29,218 nt of DNA. Origin: Nemertoderma westbladi. Taxonomy: Eukaryota; Xenacoelomorpha; Nemertodermatida; Nemertodermatidae. The notes beneath the pieces were generated by a model. The model was not told where the DNA came from and searched no databases. It was given only the letters and a program-made list of their open reading frames with translations. The stretch's first letter is position 1; each line of letters starts with the position of its first letter. The stretch lies in NCBI GenBank assembly GCA_032718475.1, contig JAUCBJ010008781.1, forward strand, positions 1-29,218, read 5' to 3'. The position numbers and the translations under genes are program-made. Shown here piece by piece: positions 1 through 8,857 of the stretch.

Positions 1-2310
1 GCTGTCGACCAGCATTAATGTCGTTACTGATCGACCGCCCTCTCCTGATATCTTTACTGGTACTACCCCGAGTAGTACTTTTCTCTTCTTCTCCTCTTCT
101 ATAGTGCTTGTGGCCATTGCCTGGCCTCCAGTCTCGGACTCTCTGACTGCTGTTTCTCTACACTCTCCGGACCTGTGTCCTTCTACCACACATCGATGAC
201 ATAGTCCGTTTGCGTCTGTGTAGGCTATACGATCTTGTTTGGGCAACGCTTGCCAGTGCTTACAACTCCTGGTCTTATGTGTTCCGTCCCGATGTAATTG
301 ACATTCGAATCCTGGATTATAGCGTTCCCTGTATAGTCCCTCACGTATCGCGCGTAGGTTTATATGTACCGATTTAGTGTTTTGGTTGTCTGTACTCGGC
401 CTACTGGGTACGTTGGGATTATGTTTATTTATGGTGTTATTTTCTTTCTGTCCCCGCCACGGTGTGGCCCTGCTACCAGCTAACTGTGGACTAGCAGTCC
501 CCTGTGTGGCCGCATGTGGTAGTGATTGTCCCACTCCCGAGAATGGGTCTGTCGGATTATATTCGGGTTCAGGCCAGTTGTATTCGGTCTTAGGTGCCTT
601 CCCCAAACTATCCTCGCTATAGACTGGGTCTGTTATTAGTTCGGCTTCATAGTTCAAGAAGCTCGACATCTCTTCTAGGCCCGGTTCCACACCCTTCTCT
701 TCCCGTGTGGAGAAAGCGATTTTCCTCCACTTCCTTCGTAACCAGATCGGCAGTGCCTGCGCTATCGTGGTGATGTTGTTAGACGCGTTGAGTTCGTATG
801 GTGCGTCCAACGTCTTTAACACGATCAGCGCCTTTTCAACTTTGTTAGCAAACGTCTTAATGCTAACGGGATTATCCTGTAGGCCACCCGTTGTTATGCC
901 TCTCAGGGTTTGCCTGATGATCTTGGCTGGGTGCCCGTATTCCCTGTCCAGTGCCCGCCATGCTGTCGTGAAGCCCCCTTCTATACCCTGGTATTGCCTC
1001 ACGATGTCGTATGCTGGGCCTCCCGTGTATACTTGCAGATACTTTAGGCACTCCGCCTGCGTCAAATTTTTTGTTAGTATCTCGTTGCTATACATGCGCC
1101 GAAACTGAAGATATTCTTCCGGCCTACTCCCATCGAATTTGAATGGTTCCACGGGTGGTAACTCGATCCTTGTTTTTAACGCATCGATTAACGTGGCCAT
1201 CCCCACTGCTTGCGCCTCTAATGGGTTCGATGGGTGTTGCATGGTTTCCCTTGCTTGGTGCGGTCCACCCGTTCTATTCTCTGCTCTCCTCTGACTTGGG
1301 TATATCATTGGGGGTAGCGGCCCCCTCCATATTTCTGTGTCACACGATTTGTTTTCGTCCAAGGGATTCGTTCTCGCTTCTATCGGGGTATATTGTTGAT
1401 ATTGCGATGGGGGAATGTCACCCTGTCCCCCCCCCACCAATATGTTTGGTACTGGGGTTGATGTTAATATATTGGGGCCCATGCATTTATCCGCAATAAT
1501 TCCCCCCTCCCCTGGGTATATGTTATAACCTTTGGTGCTGTAGTCATACTGCTGCACTGGTACCGGTATAGGCCTATCAGCTTCTGGCCTACCTACCGGA
1601 ATGTATTCCGCGACTTCCGGGTCTAATCCCGTTGTCCGCGCTATCCTATCGCCTACGGTGCTCCTGTCAGCATGGCCTACGGTATGTGCAGTAAGGCCTA
1701 CAGTATGTCCTACAGTCTGTATGTGCTCGGAATCGAAGTTTATTCTTCTCGAATAGTCCTCCCCGCGGCTACCGTATTCTCGATCGGTAGGTACATCCCG
1801 ACGGAAAGTTTCCCTTCGACCCCCTCTGCTGCTCTCTTCTTCGCGTCGGTACGTCACGTACCTCTCTCTCGGCGCGTAGTGCGCCTCGTCGGGTCGCGTC
1901 TCTCCGGGACGACGGCAATCTCCCGTAGTTCGACCCCACCGACTCTCTTCTTCCATCTCAATCACCGACGGCTCACTATCCGTCCTCACTCTTCTATCGT
2001 TCGCGGCGATGCTTCTCCTATCATCTTCTCCTCTTCTTCCCTCAGTGCAGTATTCCCGCTCGTGAGATCTCTCGTTGACCTCCCGGTTAAACTCCACTGT
2101 TCTTCTTCTCTCTTCTGATCGGGCTTGACACTCCGTCCGCCCTCTCGCGGCGTCAACCTGCATCTCTCTGCTCGATCGCCCGCCGCTGGGGACACTCGCG
2201 GTCCCCCTATTACTTTCCGTCGCCGTGTGTTGCGGTTTACCTACTTCGGCCCGCGCATTATCCGCCGACGCCTGTGGGACACTCTCTGCCCCCCCCCCTC
2301 TCGTCACTAA
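1..2310 (-). CDS. BEL/Pao gag C-terminal part (DUF1759, zinc knuckle) and start of protease, partial
   Basis: A minus-strand frame is open without a stop from 2310 to the left edge. It begins with an Arg/Glu-rich segment and a TVG-repeat stretch. A DUF1759-type gag domain follows at about 1143-725, starting FKFDGSRPEEYLQF, with the AWRALDREYG block and the LPIWLRRKW block near its end. A zinc-knuckle region spans 303-160, with Cys/His spacing ending in CHRCVVEGHRSGEC. The last codons read LMLVDS, which is the start of the retroviral-type D[ST]G protease motif, cut by the window edge. It has no start codon of its own: the frame connects to the 2307-4826 gag segment through two G10 tracts at 2335-2344 and 2289-2298. 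BEL/Pao family membership is firm from the domain order. Confidence 0.8.
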
Positions 2311-2344
2311 CTTCTCGCGGTGGGGTGCTCGTAGCCCCCCCCCC
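2289..2344 (-). other. Two G10 homopolymer tracts at a gag frame break
   Basis: On the minus strand there are runs of ten G at 2344-2335 and 2298-2289, separated by 36 bases. The neighbouring copy of the same repeat (2411-2464) has runs of nine and eight G and stays in frame. Each G10 run moves the frame by one base, and together they take the reading from the 839-codon frame to the DUF1759 frame. They may be assembly errors, real indels, or slippage sites. Confidence 0.7.
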
Positions 2345-4826
2345 ACCCGCCACTTCTAACTTCGGTACCTCTTACTACACTCCTGTACCCTTCTTGTGGG
2401 GCGCTCTCCGCCCCCCCCTTCTCGCCGCTAATCTCACGTGGTGGGGCGCTCGGAGCCCCCCCCCACTCGCCACATCTAACTTCACTATTTCCTACCTCGT
2501 CTCTACACTTTTCTCCCGTCGACACAACATTTACATTGGGGCTGGGTCCGCTTACCCCCGCCCCTCTCTCCACTACTACCTGGCCTACCAGGCCTACTTC
2601 GGGTTGTCTCAACCCCGCCGATTCCGGCCTACTAACTACGAGGCCTACCAGGCCTACCTCGGGTTGGCCCAACCCCGCTACTTCCGCCCTACTGACTACG
2701 TGGCCTACCAGGCCCATCTCGGGTTGGCTCAACCCCGCCGTCTCCGGTCTACCCACTGCGTGGCCTACCAGGCTCCCCCCGGGTTGACTCAACCCCGCCG
2801 TCTCCGGCCTACTTACTACGTGGCCTACCAGGCCCTCACCCGCCGGGCTATGTGCGTTGGACACGTCTACATTAATAATACCACTGTGATTATCCTGCGC
2901 ACCAAAGCTAGAAACAATATGTTGCGTTATAACAGTATTCGGATTATTTTGTAAAATCGAATTCGGGTTATTATTTAAATTATTTGGATCATTTTGTGAA
3001 ATCGAATTCGGATTATTACTTAAATTATTTGGACTATTCTGTATAACTACATCACTAGAATTACTCTGTACGTCAATATTAGAACCGTTCTGATTTAAAA
3101 TAATATTATTACTATTAGGTAACGTATTTCCTGCAATAAAAATTTGGTTAGAGTCGTCCAATACAGTATTATTAATATTAGCGTTATCTACTGTATTAGT
3201 GTTATTACCCCCCCCCCCGCTCGTACGATCACACCAGTTTCGTGTCCGTAGTGTGGTCCCTGTCAGTGGAGTATTAATAAACGTATCCACGGCCCCCGGC
3301 TCCTCTGAAATGTTCGAGCCTGCCCCTCTCTCAGACACTCCTGCCCGCGCCCGTTCCACCTCGCGCGCGTGTACAGCCGTATACTCTACGAATTTGTCTC
3401 GCTGTTTCTCTAACTCTATTCGGCCACTCTCCACTCTTGTTACTTTCTCCTTTGACTCTCGTTTTTCCTGCTCGATCAATTCCAGCTCTCTCCTAATCCC
3501 CTCTCTTCTTCTCGCCTTACGCTCTTTGCGTTCACTTTCCTCTCTCGCCTCACGTTTCTCGCGTTCACTTTCCTCTCTCGCCTCTCGTTTCTCGCGTTCC
3601 GCCTCGCGTTTCTCCTCGCGTTCCCTTCGTTCCCTTCTCTCTCTCGCCTCGCGTTCCTCGCGTTCTCTCTCGCGTTCCGCCTCGCGTTTCTCGCGTTCTG
3701 CTTCGCGTTTCTCGCGTTCTGCCTCGCGTTCTCTCTCGCGTTCCCTCTCTTCCCTCAACTCTATCTCCTCACACTCCCTAAGGTTCCTCGCGGCCCTTTC
3801 GCCCCTCTCCCTCAGCTCTTTAATCGACACCGTTTCCCTCTCTAGCATCACTCTCCCCTCCTCTAGCCGTCTACCTAGTTCTCTATTCGCCTCTACCATT
3901 ACATTGAAACGGTGTCTAGCCTCTATCTCTCTCACCCGTCTTTCTTTTTCGGAGGATGTAACAGACTTATCGGTTGCGACGGATTCCCTCCGCCTTCCCG
4001 ACCCGCTGGCTCTCCCCCCCTTTCCGGAACTCCCTCCGACCGACGAGACCGAACCCGCGGGGTCAACCTCGGGTTCGCCCTCCTCTGGTCTGTTCCAACC
4101 TACTGTCTTTATACCCCGGGCATCGATTAAGTATGGCCCTAAGTACACTACCCTAGGTTCTATACTCCCATACCGCCATGAGTCATACAGTTCCTCGGCG
4201 ACCCAAGTCGCTCTCTCCTCGGCCAATCCTCTCTGCCCGAAGCGCACTAGATAATATAAATGTCTATTCGACTCACCTAGTCCTAGGTTCAGTTTTACCT
4301 CGTCTATCCTCTTCCCTTCTCTGGCCTCCTTTATCAGTCTCCGGGTCGCGTTGTAGGCCCGTCGAAGTCGCTCGGAAACCCCGACGTCCTCGTCGCCGAC
4401 CCCTCGTCCGTCTCTCCGGGTTCGACGTCGTACCGGCGGCCCCACCGTCGCCGTTCCGGTGGGCCGTGCGTCGCCCTCGGCCTGCGGTTGGCCGGCGACA
4501 TCGGTGTCGACATCCCCGTCGTCTCTCCGGGTCCGGCGTCGTACCGTCGGCCCCACCGTCGCCGTCTCGGTGGGCCGTTCGTCGCCCTCGGCCTGTGGCT
4601 GGCCCGCGACGTCGGTATCGACATCCCCGCTGTGTGTCGACTCGTCTCTCTCTTCCTCGAGCTCGATCTCTGGTTCCAGGCGGTCCCCCTCTACTCGAAT
4701 CCCCGGTTCGCCCGGTACGGATGGCTCCGGTGTCGTGGGCGTATATCGCCTGGTCGCGGCCTCGCGGATCGTTAGATCGTCGTCGTCCGGGGTCCGCGTG
4801 GGTGTCACTTCACCCGACTCGCTCAT
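2307..4826 (-). CDS. BEL/Pao gag-like protein, N-terminal 839 codons
   Basis: The frame opens with ATG and encodes MSESGEVTP as its first residues. In order it holds an acidic Thr/Pro-rich start, two tandem 37-residue copies (about residues 66-140), a globular stretch (about 140-240), and a very charged Glu/Arg/Lys helix (about 290-480) of AEREKRE type that could form a coiled coil or single alpha helix. An Asn-rich segment (about 535-645) and four 20-residue repeats (about 670-750) follow. The frame closes at a TAG right after a G10 tract (2335-2344). The next segment of the same protein continues in another frame, so this stop is probably not the natural end. It would form the structural shell protein of the element; that role is inferred from position. 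No catalytic motif is present. Confidence 0.7.
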   Translation of the reverse strand: MSESGEVTPTRTPDDDDLTIREAATRRYTPTTPEPSVPGEPGIRVEGDRLEPEIELEEERDESTHSGDVDTDVAGQPQAEGDERPTETATVGPTVRRRTRRDDGDVDTDVAGQPQAEGDARPTGTATVGPPVRRRTRRDGRGVGDEDVGVSERLRRAYNATRRLIKEAREGKRIDEVKLNLGLGESNRHLYYLVRFGQRGLAEERATWVAEELYDSWRYGSIEPRVVYLGPYLIDARGIKTVGWNRPEEGEPEVDPAGSVSSVGGSSGKGGRASGSGRRRESVATDKSVTSSEKERRVREIEARHRFNVMVEANRELGRRLEEGRVMLERETVSIKELRERGERAARNLRECEEIELREEREREREREAEREKREAEREKREAEREREREEREARERRERREREEKREAEREKREAREESEREKREAREESERKERKARRREGIRRELELIEQEKRESKEKVTRVESGRIELEKQRDKFVEYTAVHAREVERARAGVSERGAGSNISEEPGAVDTFINTPLTGTTLRTRNWCDRTSGGGGNNTNTVDNANINNTVLDDSNQIFIAGNTLPNSNNIILNQNGSNIDVQSNSSDVVIQNSPNNLSNNPNSISQNDPNNLNNNPNSILQNNPNTVITQHIVSSFGAQDNHSGIINVDVSNAHSPAGEGLVGHVVSRPETAGLSQPGGSLVGHAVGRPETAGLSQPEMGLVGHVVSRAEVAGLGQPEVGLVGLVVSRPESAGLRQPEVGLVGQVVVERGAGVSGPSPNVNVVSTGEKCRDEVGNSEVRCGEWGGAPSAPPREISGEKGGAESAPQEGYRSVVRGTEVRSGGWGGGYEHPTARS
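2581..2835 (-). repeat. 60-bp coding minisatellite in gag
   Basis: Four units of exactly 60 bp (2581-2640, 2641-2700, 2701-2760, 2761-2820) plus a partial fifth. On the minus strand each encodes 20 residues of the pattern GLVGxVVSRPExAGLxQPE. The period is a multiple of three and the frame is kept in every unit. Confidence 0.9.
4409..4630 (-). repeat. 111-bp tandem duplication in gag N-terminus
   Basis: Two copies of a 111-bp unit (37 codons) lie head to tail within the gag frame. Each contains DVDTDVAGQPQAEGD followed by an Arg-rich VRRRTRRD end. The copies differ at several bases but the frame is intact. Confidence 0.85.
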
Positions 4827-5010
4827 CTTTTGTCTGTTGGTGGCTGGTGGTATCTGAGTCTATTAGGCTAGGGCAGCAGTTGTTATTTAGTTACTGTGAC
4901 GGGATCATCCGGAGATGAACCCGATTTATCCTGTTTTAGTTCACGCGTCCCCGCCGTGTGAAAGAGTGTAAGTTGAGGTTACTGTTGTTCGTTATATTGT
5001 GATCTTGAGA

Positions 5011-5033
5011 CGTGATATAGATATAGATATAGA
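5011..5033. repeat. (ATAGAT)n microsatellite
   Basis: About four short GATATA/ATAGAT units in a row, in the leader region between the left element's LTR-like DNA and its gag start. Confidence 0.8.
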
Positions 5034-5333
5034 TTGATGTTATACACTGACGTTCACAGGTTGACGGGATGACGGTAACTAAAATCCCGGTACTTCCCTA
5101 ATTGTAACTTACTGTACCACCAGTAACACTGAGATAACTGAGGTAATATGATTACTGCTTACTGGTTATATCGCACGGTGGCCTTATTGCTACTCAATCG
5201 GTGCCAGCCCCCCTCTGATTGGTTGCTACCCTTGTTGGCGCCCTTTGAGGTGTTCCCGTTCACCCCAGCTATTCTCTCCCTTGTCAGGATACTAACCCCT
5301 GACCCTTATTGTGTGCTTCTCCTTCCCATTCTG

Positions 5334-5379
5334 TTGGGGAGACACGAGTTGGTTTGGGACCTAATCTCGTGTCCCCCAA
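5334..5379. repeat. Inverted repeat, potential hairpin
   Basis: The left arm TTGGGGAGACACGAG (5334-5348) is complementary to the right arm CTCGTGTCCCCCAA (5366-5379) with one unpaired base. The loop is about 17 bases. It lies in the presumed LTR or leader of the left element and could fold in its RNA. Confidence 0.8.
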
Positions 5380-5639
5380 TATTGCTTATTGGCTTAACTT
5401 TGTGGAGTATTGGCGGGATTGATTCGCTAACACTCCCCCCCATGCCATCTTCCCGGTGAAGATAGCATCAAACCATAAAGTGCGTTACAATCCCGCTGGA
5501 TCCCGATCTAGCATCGGGTGTGGGGTGGAAATCTTTTCTTTTGGAGTCGGCTTTCCAGGCCGCTCCCTATGGGTATGATGTCACTACCCTCTGGCGTCTC
5601 GTGTCGGGCCGATCGTGCGCTTCTCTCACACAATTTTTG

Positions 5640-6030
5640 TTTCCCCAACACTCTCACCATTCTAACTTCGCTCTCTAACTCAACTCGCTCTCTCCCCACT
5701 CTTACACTCTCCCCACACCTGAATCGCACTCTTAACTTCTCGCCAACAGCTCTTCTCACTATTTCCTCTCTAATCTCTGCCACTCTCTAAGGCCCTGACC
5801 TCTAATGCTACCCCTGTGCTATCATACTATCTACCTTATCTAACTTACTAACCCTAACTATCTAACTCTACTAACTACTAACTCTACTCTCTGCTAACTC
5901 TTACTACTTTTAGCTCTAACTAAAAGCCTCTAACTTTCTACTAACTCTAACTAGAACTCTCTAACTTTCTGCTAAGTCTACTAACTCTTTTCTAACTCTG
6001 ACTAAAATCCTCCAACTAACTCTATCTCTA
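5640..6030. repeat. Degenerate pyrimidine-rich CTAACT microsatellite
   Basis: The plus strand is almost purine-free apart from A, with many irregular copies of CTAACT, TCTAACT and ACTCTA. There is no fixed period. It lies in the presumed LTR of the left element, and open frames across it are low-complexity artefacts. Confidence 0.7.
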
Positions 6031-6290
6031 TCTACGTGGCGCTAACGGTGCCCACAACCACAACCGGTACTACGTACCCTCTTACTAACTCTATCTCCAT
6101 CTACGTGGCGCTAACGGTGCCCACAACCACTCTACTACTAACTCTAACTAAAACCCTCTATCTACGTGGCGCTCGTGGTGCCCACAACCAATCTCTGCTA
6201 CTACTTTCTACATGGCACTTCCGGTGCCCACAACCACTCTACCACTGCTACTTTCTACGTGGCGCTTCCGGTGCCCACGACCCCCCTACT
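6031..6290. repeat. Irregular tandem repeat with TACGTGGCGCT..GGTGCCCAC core
   Basis: Five copies of a core of about 25 bp (TACGTGGCGCT, three or four bases, GGTGCCCAC) separated by variable pyrimidine-rich spacers. The copies start near 6033, 6101, 6161, 6209 and 6258. The core is partly self-complementary (GTGG against CCAC). Confidence 0.8.
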
Positions 6291-6379
6291 ACTACTCGTG
6301 GCATGACAATATGCCACACTCCCTTACCCCGCCGCCTTCTAACTCTACTCTCCTATCTTCGAACTACTTCTTACTACTT

Positions 6380-6458
6380 CTAGGCTAAAGTCGATTTATA
6401 AACAAGAAGACAACTAAAATTGGCAGGTTAAACTGCTAAATGTCTAAAAGCGCGAACA
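6380..6458 (-). repeat. 79-bp direct repeat, left copy; probable 5' end of the left LTR
   Basis: Identical to 18494-18572 except for one base (T at 6441, G at 18555). On the minus strand it starts with TGTTCGCG, as an LTR would, and has a CCAAT box (6423-6419) and a TTTATAAA box (6402-6395). These features suit a U3 promoter of the leftward element. The plus strand ends in CA, so the opposite orientation cannot be excluded from sequence alone. Confidence 0.6.
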
Positions 6459-8182
6459 ATAATAGATTTACTTGTTTCTTTATTGCACCATAGGCAATAA
6501 AGTCGAATGTACCGGTCGGACGGTAAACTGTAGGCCTAACTACCTAACCACCCGAACCGGTACTTACCGGTACCCAGTATTAGTTCGATTGTGATATATT
6601 GTATATTGTAAGCTGTTAGGGGATTAGGGATTGATCACCCCTTACTCCTTTGTATGGTTTACTTATTTCTGTCAGTTTTATTTATCTGTAAGTGTAATAT
6701 TGAGCAGAAGGCGTGTAAGCCTGCTCAAATTGTATAAATAATTTGTAGGCCGGATTGTTGTCTAACTGTTGTTAGGTCTGAAGCGATTGCAGTGTGTGTA
6801 GAGTGTCTGTCCGATAAAGTGCTAGTTATGAAGGTGGGGGCATCCAGTGTTGTAAGGTAAATCCCCCCGAAAGAATAAGTCGTACTACTTGGTTAGAACG
6901 CCTTCTAACTAACCATTTCGGAGTCTGCATATACTGTAGTTTATTTAGGCTTACCAGTAGTCTGCCAGCATTTGGTCTGTATTTTGTTTGTATAGTCTGC
7001 ACGGGTAGCGTAATATTTATTATTCAGAGTCTATGCGAGTATTCGCAACCTACAACCACTCAAGTTTATTCCTACAGTAATTGTGCTTGTTATACATACC
7101 GTTATAGTTAAATTAACCATGGTACTACATCAGGGCTGCTTGGCGTAGGTAAAGACTGGTGATTTTGTGCTCCGGTCACTCCAGCAGATACCGTGGTTCT
7201 TTTGGCTGTTCAAGTATATTTAACTGCTGGTTAGTTATTGTATAAGTACTTGTACCTAATTTAGGGTTTAGAGTACAGTGCTTTCCGAAAGTAATTAGTG
7301 TGTAGGCAGTATATTTGTGTTGTAAAGTGGTTAATAGGCACGTTAGCTCTGGTTGGCTACGGTAATTAACTTCTAGGTAAGGACACTCCGGGTACATAAC
7401 GTAGTACTTATAGAGCTAAGACTATAAGTCGTCAGACGGTGGTATTTCCTTATCTGGACAACGCAATTTACTTACTACTGCTTTATTGTTTTCAAATACC
7501 GTAGTATCCTGTCAGTTTGTAAGAACCAGAAATTCTAACTCCTTGTTAGGCTGGTTTGTAGATTTCTTGTAAAATTACCCTAAAAAATTGTATGTGTAAC
7601 CTTTTAGTGTTTATTTAGAGATTGTAATCTCAAACTGTAATTGTAAGTAATTTGTAGTGATAAGTAACTTAGTAAAGTAGAATTATCTGTGTAGTGACCC
7701 CCTTACCCAGAAATAACAACATTTATTTCAAACATTGTCAAACCCCTTGTACGGGTATATATTATAAATCAACTCAAACAGATTTATAAAATAGTAGGCC
7801 TGTTATACATCAATTAGGTCTTAATATCAGTTGGACTACTGCTTAATAACAGTAATAAGTAAAAGGGAAGTAACCCTAAAATTCAGAAATTCAGTTATTA
7901 TAAAATAATTGACATTACCGGTATTTAAGGTTGGCTAATTATATTTATTTCTATAAATTTAGGCTGAAATTATATACCGGCATTCTGTAACTAATCCTAG
8001 TCTATAATAATACTTATATATATACTATAAGTGTATACCAGTATTTTAATATATTATATATATATCACGTTACATTGAGTAACAGTATCGGGAATTTATT
8101 ACTAGGCCTACAGTTAGAACTGAATTACTAGACTTGCTTTGACTGTCGTTATAGTAGTAGGCATTCAACTGTAAAATAAATC
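6459..8182. other. AT-rich non-coding region before the right BEL/Pao gag
   Basis: No coding frame is supported. A TATAAATA motif sits near 6732-6739. The region may include a 5' LTR and leader of the rightward element, but I found no stretch here matching the 3' non-coding DNA at 17351-18493, so no LTR pair can be drawn. The ATG at 8183 lies in a good context (AATCATGG). Confidence 0.5.
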
Positions 8183-8857
8183 ATGGCTGACACAAAGCAA
8201 ACCCTGTCAGATAGTCTCCTAGAAAGAACAGTCTGTGACTCAGATAAGAGTATAGAACATCTGAGACCAAAGTCCAAGTCCCCTCCTACTGTAAGAAAGG
8301 TCATCCCTACAGTAGTAGTGTCAGACCCTAGGCTAGTAAAGCACCATAGGTCTATTATAGGCACTAGGGCTCAAGTCAAGCGGGACCAAGAGGCAGCTGT
8401 TAAACAGCAGCAGCACCCGTACCGAGAACTTATTTCTCAACAGCCCGATAACTCCAGTAGTTCAGACACTGTAGAGTTGACACCCGAGATCGGAGCAAGG
8501 ATGACAGAAGCAGTTTATCCAGATCCACTTCTAATTCTTCCTGGAGCCATACTCACAAGAGTATTGATCGCTGTGGAAGAACATCAAATCGATTGGGCGA
8601 GAAGTAAGCGATCGACCAGGGACAGTTATGCGGGATACACGATGGAGGAACTGAATTCTATTGTCGAGACGCAATGGAACTTCCCCGGACCCGGACTCCT
8701 GTTTAACTTATCGGAAGCTGCCTGGGAGGACTTATACAGGATGGGAGTAGCAAGAGACACTCGAGATCCAGCTGTGTGGAAGAGGTCGGCAGCAGGATAT
8801 GTCCAGGGATTCTTCAGTTCTTTGGAGCGATTAGAAGAACACCTATTTCAACAATGA
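8183..8857 (+). CDS. BEL/Pao gag, N-terminal segment ending at in-frame TGA
   Basis: This 224-residue segment starts MADTKQTLSD at an ATG in a good initiation context. It is hydrophilic with a Gln-rich part (about 70-90) and no membrane segment. The TGA at 8855-8857 follows two CAA codons, and the same frame continues open for a further 2.27 kb, so the stop falls inside gag rather than at its end. Neither part has a recognisable catalytic motif. Its role as a capsid precursor is inferred from its position ahead of the DUF1759-like domain and pol. Confidence 0.7.
   Translation: MADTKQTLSDSLLERTVCDSDKSIEHLRPKSKSPPTVRKVIPTVVVSDPRLVKHHRSIIGTRAQVKRDQEAAVKQQQHPYRELISQQPDNSSSSDTVELTPEIGARMTEAVYPDPLLILPGAILTRVLIAVEEHQIDWARSKRSTRDSYAGYTMEELNSIVETQWNFPGPGLLFNLSEAAWEDLYRMGVARDTRDPAVWKRSAAGYVQGFFSSLERLEEHLFQQ

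Larger units (their letters stand above)
4827..5640 (-). other. Non-coding leader and probable LTR U5/R part of the left BEL/Pao element
   Basis: No open frame here is credible. It contains an ATAGAT microsatellite (about 5011-5033), an inverted repeat at 5334-5379 and inverted CCAAT motifs. A primer-binding site should lie between the LTR end and 4826, but I could not identify one with confidence. Confidence 0.4.
1..6458 (-). mobile_element. BEL/Pao LTR retrotransposon, 5' part, runs off left edge
   Basis: Read leftward, this block holds a leader or LTR-like non-coding stretch, a long gag-type frame, a DUF1759-like domain, a zinc-knuckle region and the start of an aspartic protease. That order is the one known for BEL/Pao elements. 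Reverse transcriptase, RNase H, integrase and the 3' LTR would lie left of position 1. The 5' edge at 6458 is inferred: there the minus strand starts with TG, and a repeat shared with 18494-18572 ends at exactly this base. The partner LTR is outside the window, so neither the LTR length nor the target duplication can be checked. Confidence 0.65.

Noticed and set aside
1986-2195. Small minus-strand frame of 69 codons
   Set aside because: It overlaps the gag frame that is open to the window edge; the other frame carries the conserved domains.
377-4918. Many plus-strand open frames across the left element
   Set aside because: They are antisense to the gag frame, Ser/Pro/Arg-rich as expected for reverse reading of Glu/Arg-rich repeats, and have no domain. 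The minus strand carries DUF1759 and zinc knuckles.
5640-6030. Telomere-type (CCTAA)n repeat
   Set aside because: The units are irregular CTAACT/ACTCTA motifs without a fixed telomeric period.
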